The notes beneath the pieces are model-generated. The model was not told where the DNA came from. It worked only from the letters and a program-made list of their open reading frames with translations, and made no database searches. A stretch of 64,000 bases of DNA, from contig CAJQUW010004418.1 in NCBI GenBank assembly GCA_907163375.1, positions 62,001 to 126,000 on the forward strand. Direction: 5' to 3'. The translations under genes were made by a program, and so were the position numbers. Positions 48,312 to 59,980 of this stretch are shown in pieces. The DNA is from Prostheceraeus crozeri (Eukaryota > Platyhelminthes > Polycladida > Euryleptidae). How positions within the stretch are numbered: the first letter of the stretch is position 1; the number at the start of each line of letters is the position of its first letter.

Positions 48312-50013
48312 TAGAAGAAACTGCTATTACGTACTTTTTGTAGTAGAAACTGCTATTACGTTCTTTTTGTAGAAGAAACTGCTATTACGTACTTTTTGTA
48401 GAAGAAAGTGCTATTACGTTCTTTTTGTAGAAGAAACTGCTATTACGTACTTTTTGTAGAAGAAAGTGCTATTACGCTCTTTTGGTAGTAGAAACTGCTA
48501 TTACGTACTTTTTGTAGTAGAAACTGCTATTACGTACTTTTTGTAGAAGAAAGTGCTATTACGTACTTTTTGTAGAAGAAACTGCTATTACGTACTTTTT
48601 GTAGTAGAAACTGCTATTACGTACTTTTTGTAGAAGAAAGTGCTATTACGTACTTTTTATAGAAGAAACTGGAATTACGTTCTTTTGGTAGTAGAAACTG
48701 TTATTACGCTCTTTTGGTAGTAGAAACTGCTATTACGTACTTTTTGTAGAAGAAACTGCTATTACGTACTTTTTGTAGAAGAAAGTGCTATTACGTACTT
48801 TTTATAGAAGAAACTGCTATTACGTACTTTTTGTAGAAGAAACTGCTATTACGTACTTTTTGTAGAAGAAACTGCTATTACGTACTTTTTGTAGTAGAAA
48901 CTGCTATTACGTACTTTTTGTAGAAGAAAGTGCTATTACGTACTTTTTGTAGAAGAAACTGCTATTACGCTCTTTTGGTAGTAGAAACTGCTATTACGCT
49001 CTTTTGGTAGTAGAAACTGCTATTACGTTCTTTTTGTAGAAGAAAGTGCTATTACGTACTTTTTGTAGAAGAAACTGCTATTACGTACTTTTTGTAGAAG
49101 AAACTGCTATTACGCTCTTTTGGTAGTAGAAACTGCTATTACGTACTTTTTGTAGAAGAAACTGCTATTACGCACTTTTTGTAGAAGAAACTGCTATTAC
49201 GTACTTTTTGTAGAAGAAACTGCTATTACGTACTTTTTGTAGTAGAAACTGCTATTACGTACTTTTTGTAGAAGAAAGTGCTATTACGCTCTTTTGGTAG
49301 TAGAAACTGCTATTACGTACTTTTTGTAGAAGAAACTGCTATTACGTACTTTTTGTAGAAGAAACTGCTATTACGTACTTTTTGTAGAAGAAACTGCTAT
49401 TACGTACTTTTTGTAGAAGAAACTGCTATTACGTACATTTTTGTAGAAGAAACTGCTATTACGTACTTTTTCTAGAAGAAACTGCTATTACGTACTTTTT
49501 GTAGAAGAAACTGCTATTACGCTCTTTTGGTAGTAGAAACTGTTATTACGTACTTTTTGTAGAAGAAAGTGCTATTACGTACTTTTTGTAGAAGAAACTG
49601 CTATTACGTACTTTTTGTAGAAGAAACTGCTATTACGCTCTTTTGGTAGTAGAAACTGCTATTACGTACTTTTTGTAGAAGAAAGTGCTATTACGTACTT
49701 TTTGTAGAAGAAACTGCTATTACGCTCTTTTGGTAGTAGAAACTGCTATTACGCTCTTTTGGTAGTAGAAACTGCTATTACGTTCTTTTTGTAGAAGAAA
49801 GTGCTATTACGTACTTTTTGTAGAAGAAACTGCTATTACGTACTTTTTGTAGAAGAAAGTGCTATTACGCTCTTTTGGTAGTAGAAACTGCTATTACGTA
49901 CTTTTTGTAGAAGAAAGTGCTATTACGTACTTTTTGTAGAAGAAAGTGCTATTACGTACTTTTTGTAGAAGAAACTGCTATTACGTACTTTTTGTAGAAG
50001 AAACTGCTATTAT
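48312..50013. repeat. 29-bp minisatellite, about 59 copies
   Basis: The unit is TAGAAGAAACTGCTATTACG followed by TACTTTTTG. Variants at a few positions are linked: units with TTTTGG are always followed by TAGTAGAAACTG, and AAAGTG occurs only after TAGAAG. A run of variants at about 48945 recurs about 755 bp later, equal to 26 units plus one inserted base, so a higher-order duplication occurred. There are no spacers of distinct sequence and no cas genes, so it is not a CRISPR array. Confidence 0.95.
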
Positions 50014-50029
50014 ATACTATAATTGGTGT

Positions 50030-50450
50030 AATATCGTGCTACTTATCGTTTTTACTAATGAAATCGGGTGTAATATCGTGCTACTTATCGTTTTTATTAT
50101 TGAAATCGGGTGAAAATTCGGGCGTAATATCGTGCTACTTGTCTTTTTTATTAATGAAATCGGGTGAAAATTCGGGTGTAATATCGTGGTCACTTATCGT
50201 TTTTATTAATGAAATCGGGTGAAAATTCGGGTGTAATATCGTGGTACTTATCGTTTTTATTATTGAAATCGGGTGAAAATTTGGGTGTAATATCGTGCTA
50301 CTAATCGTCTTTATTATTGAAATCGGGTGAAAATTCGGGTGTAATATCGTGGTACTTATCGTTTTTATTAATGAAATCGGGTGAAAATTCGGGTGTAATA
50401 TCGTGCTACTAATCGTATTTACTATTGAAATCGGGTGAAAATTCGGGTGT
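50030..50450. repeat. subterminal tandem array, right end
   Basis: About eight units of roughly 50-60 bp containing GTAATATCGTG, TACTTATCG, ATGAAATCGGGTG and AAAATTCGGG. The AAATCGGG words mirror the CCCGATTT words of the left array. Confidence 0.9.
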
Positions 50451-50772
50451 AATATCGGGTCCCATTTTAAAAAATTCGGGCTTAACCCCGAAAAAGGTTT
50501 ACGTTTTCGGGTCTTTCACCCGATTTTTCTACTATTGTTGAGATACCAGAAAAATCGGGTGAAATGAAAAAAAATCGGGTGAAAAATCGAGCCAATTTTT
50601 CAGCGGGTTCATACGCTATTGACTTTAAGTAACCCAATTATTTACATGATTTTCTACAAGGTATGAATCCCGCTATATTGCGATGTACACGCCAAATAAA
50701 TAAATAAACAGACCGTATGAGATGACCAGATCAGCTGCTTTCAGTGACTGATTTATGTATAGCGACAATTTA

Positions 50773-50812
50773 ACCCTTGAGACTGTCTGTGTATAGACGA
50801 AACGCGTCGGGT
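50773..50812 (+). ncRNA. hammerhead-like motif with non-canonical core, copy 1
   Basis: Stem I AACCC/GGGT pairs four bases; linker TTGAGACT replaces CTGANGA; stem II GTCT/AGAC has a six-base loop; GAAA is followed by a self-complementary stem III ACGCGT and C17. Downstream sequence resembles the tail after copy 2 at 51542-51579. It lies about 165 bp outside the right end of the 8.3-kb element. Activity is uncertain because the 5' core is altered. Confidence 0.5.
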
Positions 50813-51429
50813 GACTCGCTTTTTATTTATTGAAATACAAGTCGTAAAAATTGGGAGAGAACCTGCTTTTTCTTGATCTACAAGGTAGTTGTCTAACTTT
50901 GGTATCTTCCGTTTTCTAGACTCTTCGAATTTATTACCGTGTCGTGTTTTAATTTAATTTAAATTAAGCAAATTATGTTCTTTGGAAATTCATTCATCTT
51001 TAGGATGTTAGATCATCTAAGGCGACTGGTTGTGCGCTGTAATGTTGGCAATGAATTCATTGAACTGAAATTAGTTTCATCATTATTTGAATAATATTCC
51101 CATTAATTCATTTTTTCAATTCTGTGACAATTGTGACAGTCATTATTCATTTCACAGCATCTAACAAAAAATCTGACTCTATTATTTCTGATAGATGGGG
51201 AGCGATATGAGATTACTTATTCAAAGACTGAAATTGAATTTCTTAATTAGCCATTATGACATAATTCTTGAATTAGAACTACTGTAGATATAATACCATC
51301 CATACTTGACTTGAAATGTTCATTGATTATCGTGTCTATCATGTCACGAGATGACTGTTACGCCAATCCGTTGTCATGAAACATATTGTGCAGTAATGAA
51401 ACTAGATCTTTTGTTGTCTTATACGGGAG

Positions 51430-51665
51430 GTTCATTATTCAATTTTCCACGATGTAAAAAAAATATATTTTTATATTTATTTATTTATATTTTTATATTT
51501 TCATTTTTATATTTAAGGCAACTGCCTGTTCATTTACTTACCCCCTTGATACTGTCCACCGTGACGAAACGCGTCGGGGAACTTTATTTATTTTTTAAAA
51601 AATAATAAAATCGTCTAAATCGAGGGAGAGCTATATTTTTTTTTACATCGTGGAAAATTGAGTAA
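51430..51665. repeat. hammerhead-like unit between inverted flanks
   Basis: The inner unit (AT-rich tract, hammerhead-like motif and 3' tail) is flanked by inverted copies of CAATTTTCCACGATGTAAAA (about 51440 and 51645), extended outward to GAGG...TTCATTA. The layout suggests a small ribozyme-bearing retroelement that inserted with inverted or foldback ends. No ORF. Confidence 0.6.
51542..51579 (+). ncRNA. hammerhead-like motif with non-canonical core, copy 2
   Basis: Stem I CCCC/GGGG, linker TTGATACT, stem II GTC/GAC with loop CACCGT, then GAAACGCGTC with the palindromic stem III. Stem I and stem II differ from copy 1 but keep pairing, and the odd linker is the same except at the free N7 position. 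Confidence 0.5.
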
Positions 51666-52960
51666 TGAAACTGTTCCTCATTAAAAAAGCCGTCGGATTG
51701 AAATTATCTGATAACATCAAATGAATGTCACGTGGAAAATATATTCCATTATACTTAACTACAGACCGCTTCATAAATAATTGCACAAAAAGTTAGCCTA
51801 TTTTCAAATTTAATGTTCGTATTGAAGTCCTAGTTCAATTTTAATAAACGATATACCATATGAAGCCTTGTGTTTCATAGATTATTTTGGCATACATTTT
51901 ACTTTCGTAAGTTGTCAGTTGTGGTCAGTAGGCCTTCTGAAAGAAAATTGAACGTTTTCTTTGATGCAGGATTTTAACATGAAGACGACAGAATTTTTTA
52001 ATGAAACTGACAGACAGTGTGAGCTATCACTCAGCTTCATCATGATGTAAAGATTTTAAGATGTACAAAAGAGAATGTACAAAAAGGTACAGTGCAAATA
52101 TGTTTTAGCAAAAAAATGCTGCTAAAAAGAGTCTGACATGATTTTTTCATTGATGAAGATGCTCAGTTTCAATAAACATTATGCCATGTGAACGGATGTG
52201 TTTAGTACTTTGATTTGGCAGAGCGATTAGGTTGTGTCTGGTCAGTTGTGGTCAGCAGACATAAAAGTATGAATTTCTGGTCAATTCATTCACCGATGCC
52301 TACGGACTAAACTACGCAAAACAGAAAATTAAGATTATCATTATTCAATCAGCCTCGTGTTAAGCTTTCAGATGATATAATTTTTTTCGAATTTCGACAA
52401 CATTAAGTGCAGTTTTACTCAACACGTTTGCTTGATTTTCCGCTAACCTTCGCGTTAAAATTGTTTTTGACGGTCAGCTGCACACAACTTAATAACTTTT
52501 GCTGTATTAACGCTGGAGCTTTCGAGTTTGGGCTGAAATGACTGCTGGTGTTATCAGCTCCAAGAATATGTGAGTTTTATCATGATCTGCCCATCCGCTC
52601 ACTGGCAAGCTTCACATTTGCATTGGTCCCCTATTCAGCCATTGGATGAGTCATCATCCCTCTGTGGAGGTCAGGATTTCGAATCCTTGATCTGCGCGCA
52701 CACAAAGGCCTGGCGTCAGACTGAGACTCGCCACCTGTTCACAAACAATAGCCATCTCTTCACGTCGTCGTTGCTGCGCCAGATAAGTGAATCGACAAGA
52801 CTTTTAGCGACTCACTCAATGATGACAGGAAACGGGCGCAGTTATGACACGATCATGATATGCTATAATAATGATCAAGTATAATTTTCCTAATCACTAA
52901 TTACTTCATTTAATTAGGCACATCACATTGTTTCCTAAACCAAGCAAGTATCTCGGCTGC
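51666..52960. other. CAT intron, no gene recognised
   Basis: Two diverged direct copies of a segment containing AATAAACNATATGCCAT and TCAGTTGTGGTCAG lie about 317 bp apart (from about 51840 and 52160), suggesting an old duplication. No gene seen. Confidence 0.4.
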
Positions 52961-52963
52961 CCA

Positions 52964-53270
52964 AGTGAATAAGTTCGATACTAAATTACATGAGTTTAAG
53001 CAGCTTACGGTTAAATTTGATAAGAATAAGCAAGAGATAAAAGAACTTTTCGGGTTGTGCAACGATTTAGGAAACGGACTGTATATGCAGATACAGAAAG
53101 TCCGGGGTACACGAACTTTGAAGACTGGAGCAGAACTGAACCGAGATCGAGGTCTAGTCAAGTAGAAAATCTTCAACTCGATATAACTCAAACCGATAAA
53201 ACCCTTCACAAAAATCTTGACTACCTGAAAGTCATTTATCTACCACTCCATTGCACTCTGATATCGAATT
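52964..53270 (+). pseudogene. coiled-coil fragment, possibly LINE ORF1
   Basis: The frame reads VNKFDTKLHEFKQLTVKFDK and NKQEIKELFGLCND, a heptad-like coiled coil, after which the more plausible continuation shifts frame (DITQTDKTLHKNLDYL). It is broken and short. LINE ORF1 proteins have such coiled coils, but no diagnostic domain is present. Confidence 0.25.
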
Positions 53271-53705
53271 GACTCATCTAATTCAAGTGGTTAAAAACAT
53301 AATTGAGAGTGAAAGCTAAAGTCAGTCCATGTAAAAAGTTTATTCACGACAAAGCATTTAGGCTTTCCTGTGCACATTTAATTGATTCACCACCAAGTTT
53401 TCTGACTGAGCAGTTATTGTGATTTGGTACTCCTACCCCCCCCCTCCCCCAGGCTTTCCCATTAAAAGTAATCGAACATTTGAATCGTCAAAATTCCGAA
53501 ATTCCAAATAATTGGGAACTCCGGGATATGGCTCATGGTATAATCACTCGTTATCAAAGCTTTTTGGTTGAATCAATTAATTGATTTATCTGTGCAGGTG
53601 TCGATAATCGATCAGTAATCTGAAATATGCTGAACTGCAGCTTTATTCAATACTAACATTGAGCCAAATAATGACTGAATCGGGATAATGGTCTCTAGGC
53701 AATCC

Positions 53706-53812
53706 CGAAGCATTCTACATGTACAATGCATTCTCAGTGAGTTACATCACGTCAAGACACATTGAAAAGATGCACCCGAATAGCGGAGTGGGTCCCACAG
53801 TAGCGGTCATTT
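53706..53812. repeat. unnamed dispersed repeat, copy 2
   Basis: It pairs with 38425-38533 in the same orientation: ATTCTACATG, GCATTCTCAGTGAGTTAC, CACCCGAAT and GTGGGTCCCA are shared. Confidence 0.65.
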
Positions 53813-56348
53813 ATGTATGAGATGTAGCAAAAGTAGACTACCGTTTTGCGTTACGAGGTCCAGGCTTTGTATCACTTTGACTTTCCTTGCCAGAGTTCCA
53901 GTGGAGGTCGTGGTTGCACTCGCAATTGAAGAAAAACGGTATTTCCAATCGTAAAAAATTGCGAATTCTTTGAAAACATATCTAATGTGAGTTAGAATTA
54001 ATTGAATTATAGCTTCCATGATTGACTATATGCACACATGGTACATGTGAAATACATGAAAAGTTGATGACAAGTTACATCAATCATTTATTGTGACAAA
54101 TCAGCTAGTGACACTTACACGGTTGTGGGGAATACTGATATTGGACATGTCATGCCAATGATGACACCCCTACCCACCGGAATATCAGCAGAGGGTAAAA
54201 ACACAGGAATAGTGACAAGACTATGACATCACGAATGCGCAAAATACCGATACAGGAAAACTTAAGTCAGGAATTCACTGAACTAGAAAGAACCACAAGA
54301 AAAAACATAAAACCGCAAAATGTGCCTTTTCATTCTTGAAGTGTTGATTGACGCGACAGATAAAATTACTAACTAATGACAGGCCTGATACCATCAATAC
54401 TGACAGAAAAGTTTATGCGACATTGCATGCATTCATTACGTCTGAAAGTACTGATGCACTAAAATTATTCTCGATAAATACGCAATATCTATACAACTTA
54501 GAGGAAATTGAAACTGCTCCTTATGAGATTAAGAGGTAAAAATCCAATTACTAACCTATTAATAGGTCGATTAATAGGACAAAATGCAGATGCAATTATA
54601 ATATTAACGTCTAATTTATATATTTTCACATACAGCGAAGTTCAGAATATACTGGCTTTAACTAGTTAGACAAGTGCACATAAATGTGCGTAAAACATGA
54701 TAGATGGTAATTATTTCAGTGAATAATCTTATGAAATGTCCTCGTGGAATGGGTCAAATGGACTAGTCAAACATTGAAAAAGCAGCAAGTTTGATTTTAT
54801 GATGAATAAAAAAAGAGCATTCAAAAAAGAGTTCTGCATAATTTCATCGGATGGGTGCGGGATGCATTATGTAGGCGAATAAAGTACTTATGTTGTAACG
54901 GAATAAAATTTTCAATGAGGGAGTCCATTACTCTTAGAATGTCGTTGCAGTGAGTTCGTTTCTATTTCATTCTATTTCTTTTGATTGTGCTAACCTATGA
55001 TGGGCAATTATACCATTTTATTCTTTTGTAATGAAAATATACCATTTTTAGTGAAATGTACGTAAGCCTACACCGTAAATAGATTTTCGATTTGCACTGC
55101 TATCATGCTGCTTTTACTGACTCTTAGAAATGAAATTAAAATTAGATTGCATGCAGAATCGATAGATTCCATATAGTGGAAGACCGAAGAAAGCAGTTTA
55201 GTCATACAAAGCTTCTTGTAGATCAAAACTTAGGTAAAGCCTATGGCCTATACATTACACAATGCAAGTTTTGATTTAAGCTTCATACACTCGAATTACA
55301 AATACGCCTAGAAAATGTAGTTGGTTAGGCCAACAGTATCTGAAGTACGAAAAAGGCTAAAAATATTTAGATTACAGTCAAGAGTTCAAAAATATCAAGG
55401 CAGTGTTATTAATGAATTGTTTGACAATTTGTGTGATAGACAGAAAAGAGGCTAAATTTGCTTAAATACAGAAAGCGAAGAATCTATGACTAGAAAATAT
55501 AATGGAACAAAATTTTTGATGGTATAATTTTATCATTGCCGATCTTTGGTGCTAACGTACGTCACATGCAAATATATAGGTCTAAGCAAGTCTTTATCTC
55601 GCAGAGTCCTTGCATGCAAAGGCAATTATTTTTTTCAGCATAATCCCTGATAGTCTCAACTTCCTATCATTGCCACATATCTGTGATCAGCGACAACTTT
55701 GAGTCCATCAGTGAACTAGCTGAGTTCGCTTTTGACACCTTTGTTCTATCCTTATGAATAACCTTTGTGATTGGGCTTGACAATGGACGATTTTTAGCTT
55801 GTCAACCAATGACACCGTCTACATTGCAACCGCTTTCCCATAAGAGCAAGATGGGATATGACCTCCTGACCTACATAGACACTTGCACCCAACAGGTACA
55901 ACAAATAACAATTTTCAATCATACAAAGCCTGCATGCATCACAGCAAACAACAGATCTTTTGCAGTGGTTTAGCCTATTCTACATTCTTGCATAGTAGAT
56001 GTATACACTACACGTACTTGGTATAGCAAAACGAGCGCTTAATTTGACAATAAAATTCCGACCGATTAGTTGGTGTTTCTGAAATACTAATCGCGTACAC
56101 CCCAGTGAATGCCCCAGTCAAGATGATTGATGTGGAATGAAACTATCATTAAATTTCAGGAATGTATTTGAATTGCTCATCAGAAGCAGCTTGCGAACTA
56201 ACCATAACCAAACTTGCAACAGCATCTGTATCAACTTTTCATGGCGAATTTATAGCAAGAGGACGTTTAGAGGTACTAGTTGCAGGCAAACTGCGCTTAA
56301 ATCACTGGAATTGCTGTAAGATATTTTCACAAAAACTTCTGCACTTAC
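53813..56348. other. CAT intron, no gene recognised
   Basis: AT-rich sequence upstream, in plus coordinates, of the 56-kb CAT exon. No gene or clear repeat seen. Confidence 0.4.
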
Positions 56349-56477
56349 CGATAACGTATTCCAGGATCAGATTCCATCCAATAATAAATGCCATCAACTC
56401 TCCGACGGAAACGTAACTGTAGACGTAAGCAGATCCAGTTTTAGGAACTCGTGCCCCAAACTCAGCATAACACAAGC
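56349..56477 (-). CDS. SLC7A (CAT-like): cationic amino acid transporter, exon for [20 protein letters not shown]
   Basis: Acceptor TTCATTCAG and donor ATCG/GTAAGT bound 129 nt. It encodes [20 protein letters not shown] and [20 protein letters not shown], almost identical to CAT-1 [20 protein letters not shown], a strongly conserved APC-superfamily substrate-binding region. It is the most upstream exon seen. The preceding exon (with a GSTLGAGVYVLAGE-like motif) was not found between here and 64000, so the gene probably starts beyond the window. Confidence 0.97.
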
Positions 56478-58090
56478 CTGAATGAAAAGCAAGGAAATAT
56501 CGATGCATTTGTACAAATAACACATGATGTGCGCTGATACTTTCAGTATATGATATATATGTTGTTATTGATCACAAAGCACTGAGTATTTTGTTATTGT
56601 TGATCACAACACACCCTCGAACGGAGCAGGAGGCTAGAAAAACAACCAGGGGAATTTTTCGCTTCGCATATTTAGCAATCACATGGCCATGAACTAAACC
56701 TTACTGTTTTCATTCGATGACTTTCCTTTAAATTTTGGGGACTTAAGATCGATAGCGGTTACTGAACAAAAATTACGACAACTGAAACAGCTTACTTTTT
56801 GTTACAATCCGTCAGCCAGAGCGGACTACTAAGACCTTTCGTCTACTCGCTTTTGCTATAAATAGCACCTAGGGTCTCAATTACAGAACTAGCACTACAA
56901 TTTTGTAGATGTTTCTCGGAATGAGTTATGTGAAAGTCGATATATTGTGACAAGATAGCTCATTGTGAAGTAAAAATGATAAATGGTTTACTTTTATACA
57001 TAAAATCGACATAAGTTCGCACTTGAGAAGTTTTCTGACATCGTGAAATTCATGATTTCAATAGAAAATTAGTTAAGCTCAACATCAGTCAATCAAAACA
57101 ATAGTATATCATTTTTATATAAAACCCATTAATTTTTTTTAGAAATACCTTTTTAAGCGTAATTTATTGGCGTTTTAGACGTTGTACGAGACTGGGACTG
57201 ATGCCATATGAATCAAGTTGATCTGATTTTTCAAGTGTCTTTTTTTCATGTCCACTAATGAAAAAAAGAATGCGAACGAAGCGTTTTTCAGAGAGCTTTG
57301 TTAAATATTGTCCTTGATTTTTCTTGACTTTTATTTGGTCTACTTGACTTGATTTGATTGAGATGTTTTTAGTACACATATGCTTTATCTTTTTATTTCA
57401 TGCATATAATTGTGATAGTAAAGGAAATGTGATATTGTGAATGTGCTCACCGACATTGTGAGGCGAAATATAGATTATTCTATTCTATTCTGTTCTTTCT
57501 TTGTCGTTCTGGTATCAGCGTTGAACTAAAACTTCCGGTCGATATGTCCTCAAAACATGTCATGAGTCTTTAATGGGTTAAGTACTTGGAAGCTAGAACA
57601 CGTAAAAACGTCACAGCTACAGAGCTGCCATACACCCCTTCATTGATGCAAAATAGCCATTTTATGTGCAGAACGTCAGTTAATAGGTCATTGTGATATG
57701 TACATAAAGCTGACTTTTCAATAGGGCGTGAGATGACAGTTGCCATTATTTTCTTTCAGTCACTAGGCTCTTGTCACTTGGCTAACATCAAAGCCGTACT
57801 ATCGCATCACTTGCGCCACTGTCACCTGATGTAAATGATAAAAAGAATTAATAAGAAGGTGTGATCAGCAGACATCAGACTAATTATTACGAAGTACAGC
57901 AAAACTCCAATTAGGCAACCACTGACAGTTTCATAGACAATTGTCGACTCAGTAAGATGTCCGCGTTAGAAGTGCTGGATAGAATCACACATGAGGTAAG
58001 CATTTTGATTGTTACAAGACTTTATTGCTAAAAAAACAAGTTCTTCAATAATGAGATATAATTTTCTTTAAGCAGCATATTTAAATTAGG
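56478..58090. other. CAT intron, no gene recognised
   Basis: AT-rich sequence. A (TTCTA)n-like run at about 57474-57495, following GCTCACCGACATTGTGAGGC, resembles a LINE 3' tail, but no coding match was found. Confidence 0.4.
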
Positions 58091-58230
58091 TCAAAAAAGT
58101 TATCAGTTAGCCAAGCTGCTGTGTTATTATCCAATCTTACAAATTTTCATCGATATGAGGCCGTCAGATCAGTGAAAATTTGTAAGATTGGATAATAATA
58201 CAGCAGCTTGGCTAACTGATAACTTTTTGA
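58091..58230. repeat. 140-bp hairpin, 59-bp arms
   Basis: Arms of about 59 bp pair almost perfectly (TCAAAAAAGTTATCAGTTAG start; one or two differences) around a loop of about 22 bases. MITE-like and non-coding. A transcript would form a long perfect duplex. Confidence 0.85.
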
Positions 58231-59120
58231 TTTAATACAAGTTCTTCAAATTCAGTTATCTATCATTTTCAAAAATAAAGTTAATAATTATTTTTGCCTG
58301 ACCACATGTACCTGTGAAAGTACGACAATTCGCTTTGTAACTTTGTTTTATACTTCTGAAACTGTAGATAATTGAATTCAAAAAATTTGTTTTATTGCTA
58401 CATTTCCGAATCCGACTATAAAGCAAACAACATATTTCAGTTATAACCATACATGGTGATTTTATGTTCAAGCATAAAAAGCATATTTTATCTTTTCAGA
58501 CATAAATAAACATTTTAATAATTAAGTATCATCGTTCATGCTTTTAACTAACATTACATGTGCAATTAAGATTGAATAATTATTAAAACCTGATTCATTT
58601 TGTACCAAGGAGATAGATCATTTGTGATTGTAAATGCGATTTCTAATTAAATTACAGATTTCTAAGCGGTATTTCGAATTCCCTCTCAGACTCATAGAGT
58701 CATAGTCACATCACATGGCAATTGGCTCAAATTACTATGATATCGCAATATCACGATGACACATTTAATATAACATACGTTTCACATCAGCTACGTCTGA
58801 TTTCGACATAATCCGAGCATAATTTTTGAACATAAAGGCATGGAAATTTAAGCATAAAATCACCATCCCTGGTTATTACATCCGATTTATGCTACATAAA
58901 GATAATATAGGCCTGTTCCATCAACAGCCTCTGATGGAATGTACTGAAATTATTATAGATGACATGAAATGCAGGTGCATAACAAAAGTATAAGTATGCG
59001 CTAAAATTTTTAAAAACATCCAAGTTGCTATATTGCACATGTACCTAGTCACACACAACACGATCACACTGCATTTACCTGCATGTCCGAGTATATCATA
59101 ATTCAAGACGGAAAATAACT
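58231..59120. other. no gene recognised
   Basis: AT-rich non-coding sequence. Confidence 0.4.
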
Positions 59121-59197
59121 GCGCGTCTCGGTGGATTTGAACCATCGACCGCTGGCATTCAAGGCCAACGCTCTACCAACTGAGCTATCGACGGGCG
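59121..59197 (-). pseudogene. tRNA-like sequence (TGA anticodon position)
   Basis: The minus strand has a perfect D arm TAGCTCAGTTGGTAGAGC, a six-pair anticodon stem with loop CTTGAAT, and a T arm GGTTCAAATCC. The 5' and 3' acceptor strands do not pair, and the long variable arm expected for a serine tRNA is missing. A tRNA pseudogene or the head of a SINE fits better than a functional tRNA. Confidence 0.65.
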
Positions 59198-59734
59198 ACA
59201 CAACGACATAAGTCCTCTGAAGAATCTGCGTAATCCAATCAGATGGCTTCATCTCCCAAGAGAGCATAGCACTAACCGTCAAGTCAAACTACTGAAGCAA
59301 GATATCAGTAATTCAGTTGTGAATATCAGTAAAACTTTGATATAATGAGTAAAACTAAGCCGCACTATTGACACGTCACTGTTGGTTTTTTTCAAATATG
59401 TGTGGCTACTTGATTATCTTACGGTTACGGTAATTGCCAAGATTTAAGAAATTATCAGAAATTTGAGATTCATATCTAATATGACAAATATACGATCAAG
59501 TACTTTTTGAATTTGAGAATAGTAAAGATCTTCTTGTGATGACAAAAGATCTCTGCCATGAAAAAGGAAAGATTGACTGAAGAATCCCCAGTGGTAAGTA
59601 ATGGAGTGATCGAAGAATCTGTTTGCATTGCATGGAAATACTGGGTTGATTGAAATCACCCATGAGATTCTGGAGACACGTGATTTTCGGAAAGTTCCAG
59701 ATACACCCGTTTTTATGCTCTTTTTTCTACTTTT

Positions 59735-59811
59735 TTTCGAATCCTACCAGCCGCACATCTTTTGCATGGCAATTTGATCTATCGATTATTTAATTTCATT
59801 GTTATTAATTG
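59735..59811 (+). repeat. SINE family C, 5'-truncated copy
   Basis: It repeats the last part of the copy at 59981-60107: TTCGAATCCTACCAGCCGCA, then CATGGCAATTTGATCTATCG and an AT tail, about 297 bp apart in the same orientation with few differences. Confidence 0.75.
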
Positions 59812-59980
59812 CATTCACGACATGGTTTAAGATGCTTTGGTGGAAATCGATCCCCGCTACTTGCCCTAATGTCGGCGGTCACAAATGTAACGAGTTATTT
59901 ATTCATTGATTATGATTGCTATGACAACTGATGTGTGGTGGTGAGGGTCTGATCTTGCCAATTGACACAGTCGCATAAGT

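Larger units (their letters stand above)
42301..50607. mobile_element. putative 8.3-kb DNA transposon with CCCGAT-rich ends
   Basis: The two ends are inverted copies: CCCGCTGAAAAATTG at 42301-42315 and its complement at 50593-50607, with CGATTT-rich similarity continuing inward. Both ends are packed with CCCGATTT or its complement AAATCGGG in tandem arrays. Inside are two ORFs (46989-47504, 47593-48128), a 29-bp minisatellite and a nested MITE (43157-43803). I found no obvious target duplication and no recognisable catalytic core, so the superfamily is unassigned. ORF A resembles the N-terminal part of a class of animal transposon proteins. Two adjacent unrelated repeats that happen to share ends is the alternative. 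Confidence 0.65.

Noticed and set aside
48312-50013. CRISPR-like repeat array
   Set aside because: Units are contiguous 29-bp repeats without unique spacers, in an animal genome and without cas genes. It is a minisatellite.
59121-59197. Functional tRNA-Ser(TGA)
   Set aside because: The acceptor strands do not pair and the long variable arm is absent.
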